DNA of 64,000 nucleotides from Hyphomicrobiales bacterium (GTDB taxonomy: Bacteria > Pseudomonadota > Alphaproteobacteria > Rhizobiales > Beijerinckiaceae): NCBI GenBank assembly GCA_027489535.1, contig JAIXZO010000002.1:248001-312000 (forward strand). The letters are read 5' to 3'. The position numbers and the translations under genes are program-made. Shown here piece after piece: positions 63,426-64,000 of the stretch. The notes under the pieces were generated by a model that searched no databases, was not told where the DNA came from, and saw nothing but the letters and a program-made list of their open reading frames with translations. Position 1 is the first letter of the stretch. Each line of letters starts with the position of its first letter.

Positions 63426-64000
63426 ATGCTGATCAAGAGGCGTTCGCAGGCGGCCCGCACGGCCAAACTCACCGAAGGCCTCCTCGGCGGCCTGACGGAA
63501 GCCCCGTTGGACCGGCGCGGTTTCCTGCGCCGTGCGGGCGTCGTGGCGGCCGGTGCCGGGATCGTCGCGAGCGGCCTGCGGCCTTTTATGCGGCGCGCCG
63601 AAGCGGCGACCGAGACGCCCGGCGGCCCGCCGATCGAAATCCGCAAGAGCATCTGCACGCATTGCTCCGTCGGCTGCACGGTGGTCGCGGAAGTGCAGAA
63701 CGGCGTCTGGGTCGGGCAGGAGCCGGGCTATGACAGCCCGATCAATCTCGGCACGCATTGCGCCAAGGGCGCATCCGTCCGCGAGGTCACGCACGGCGAG
63801 CGGCGGACGAAATATCCGACCAAGCTCGTCAACGGCGAATGGCAACGCATCTCGTGGGATCAGGCCATCGAAGAGATCGGCTCGCAGCTCTTGAAGCTGC
63901 GGCAGGAGTCGGGGCCCGATTCCGTCTTCTGGCTCGGCTCGGCCAAGTTCTCGAACGAGAACTCCTATCTCTACCGCAAGATGGCGGCGTTCTGGGGCAC
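63426..64000 (+). CDS. Formate dehydrogenase alpha subunit, N-terminal part
   Basis: The frame is open to the right edge (191 residues in the window). A twin-arginine signal (DRRGFLRRAGVVAAGAGIVA) shows periplasmic targeting. CTHCSVGCTV and HCAKGA form the [4Fe-4S] ligands of the molybdopterin oxidoreductase family; GSAKFSNENSYLYRKMAAFW is the FdnG/FdoG-like segment near the pterin site. The (seleno)cysteine active-site residue is beyond the window, so Sec use cannot be judged. Confidence 0.93.
   Translation, partial: MLIKRRSQAARTAKLTEGLLGGLTEAPLDRRGFLRRAGVVAAGAGIVASGLRPFMRRAEAATETPGGPPIEIRKSICTHCSVGCTVVAEVQNGVWVGQEPGYDSPINLGTHCAKGASVREVTHGERRTKYPTKLVNGEWQRISWDQAIEEIGSQLLKLRQESGPDSVFWLGSAKFSNENSYLYRKMAAFWG

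Overview
The window is GC-rich chromosomal DNA from an alphaproteobacterium, most likely of the order Hyphomicrobiales (Rhizobiales). The reasons are the short alphaproteobacterial Psd and PssA, the infA-maf-yacG cluster, a TRAP system, a formate dehydrogenase cluster with DUF3306 and a TAT target protein, and dispersed palindromic repeats of the rhizobial type. The family cannot be fixed from sequence alone. Both window edges cut genes: an ABC transporter ATPase on the left and formate dehydrogenase alpha on the right.

Positions 1-14400 are mainly core functions: an ABC importer, small exported proteins, cysS followed by an odd free-standing copy of its own C-terminal tail, citramalate synthase, a LOG-family protein, a LysM protein, an ATM1-type ABC exporter, psd and pssA, infA, maf, yacG and tRNA-Lys. 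Two families of palindromic repeats sit at 1670-2730 and 6490-6600.

Positions 14600-27720 are the accessory block of greatest interest. Five tightly overlapping minus-strand genes (25150 down to 14602) encode a 1580-residue surface or secreted protein with an LEPR motif, a DUF4347 domain and eight Ig-like repeats, then a TolC-like lipoprotein, a short HlyD-like adaptor, a GAF-HlyD fusion and a membrane M50 metalloprotease-HlyD fusion. The last gene carries a frameshift. No ABC ATPase is present, so this looks like an unconventional export and processing system. It is divergent from an RTX calcium-binding protein across an intergenic region whose core is only about 27 percent G+C.

Positions 27800-38900 carry a small cytochrome c, a beta-carbonic anhydrase with an unusual N-terminal domain, an MscS channel, a cold-shock protein, an MFS exporter, a GNAT protein, and a TetR regulator divergent from a shikimate/quinate dehydrogenase-TRAP transporter operon. 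Repeated operator-like sequences lie between the TetR gene and that operon.

Positions 38900-58500 hold a FAD-Rieske oxidoreductase, a GT25 glycosyltransferase, tamA-tamB, an SRPBCC protein, a hydrolase, the trehalose-related set otsB-GH15-otsA and a GH16 glycanase with RTX repeats. Positions 58500-64000 hold a hydrolase, a cytochrome bd-type oxidase with a 30-residue DUF2474 subunit, and the start of a formate dehydrogenase cluster.
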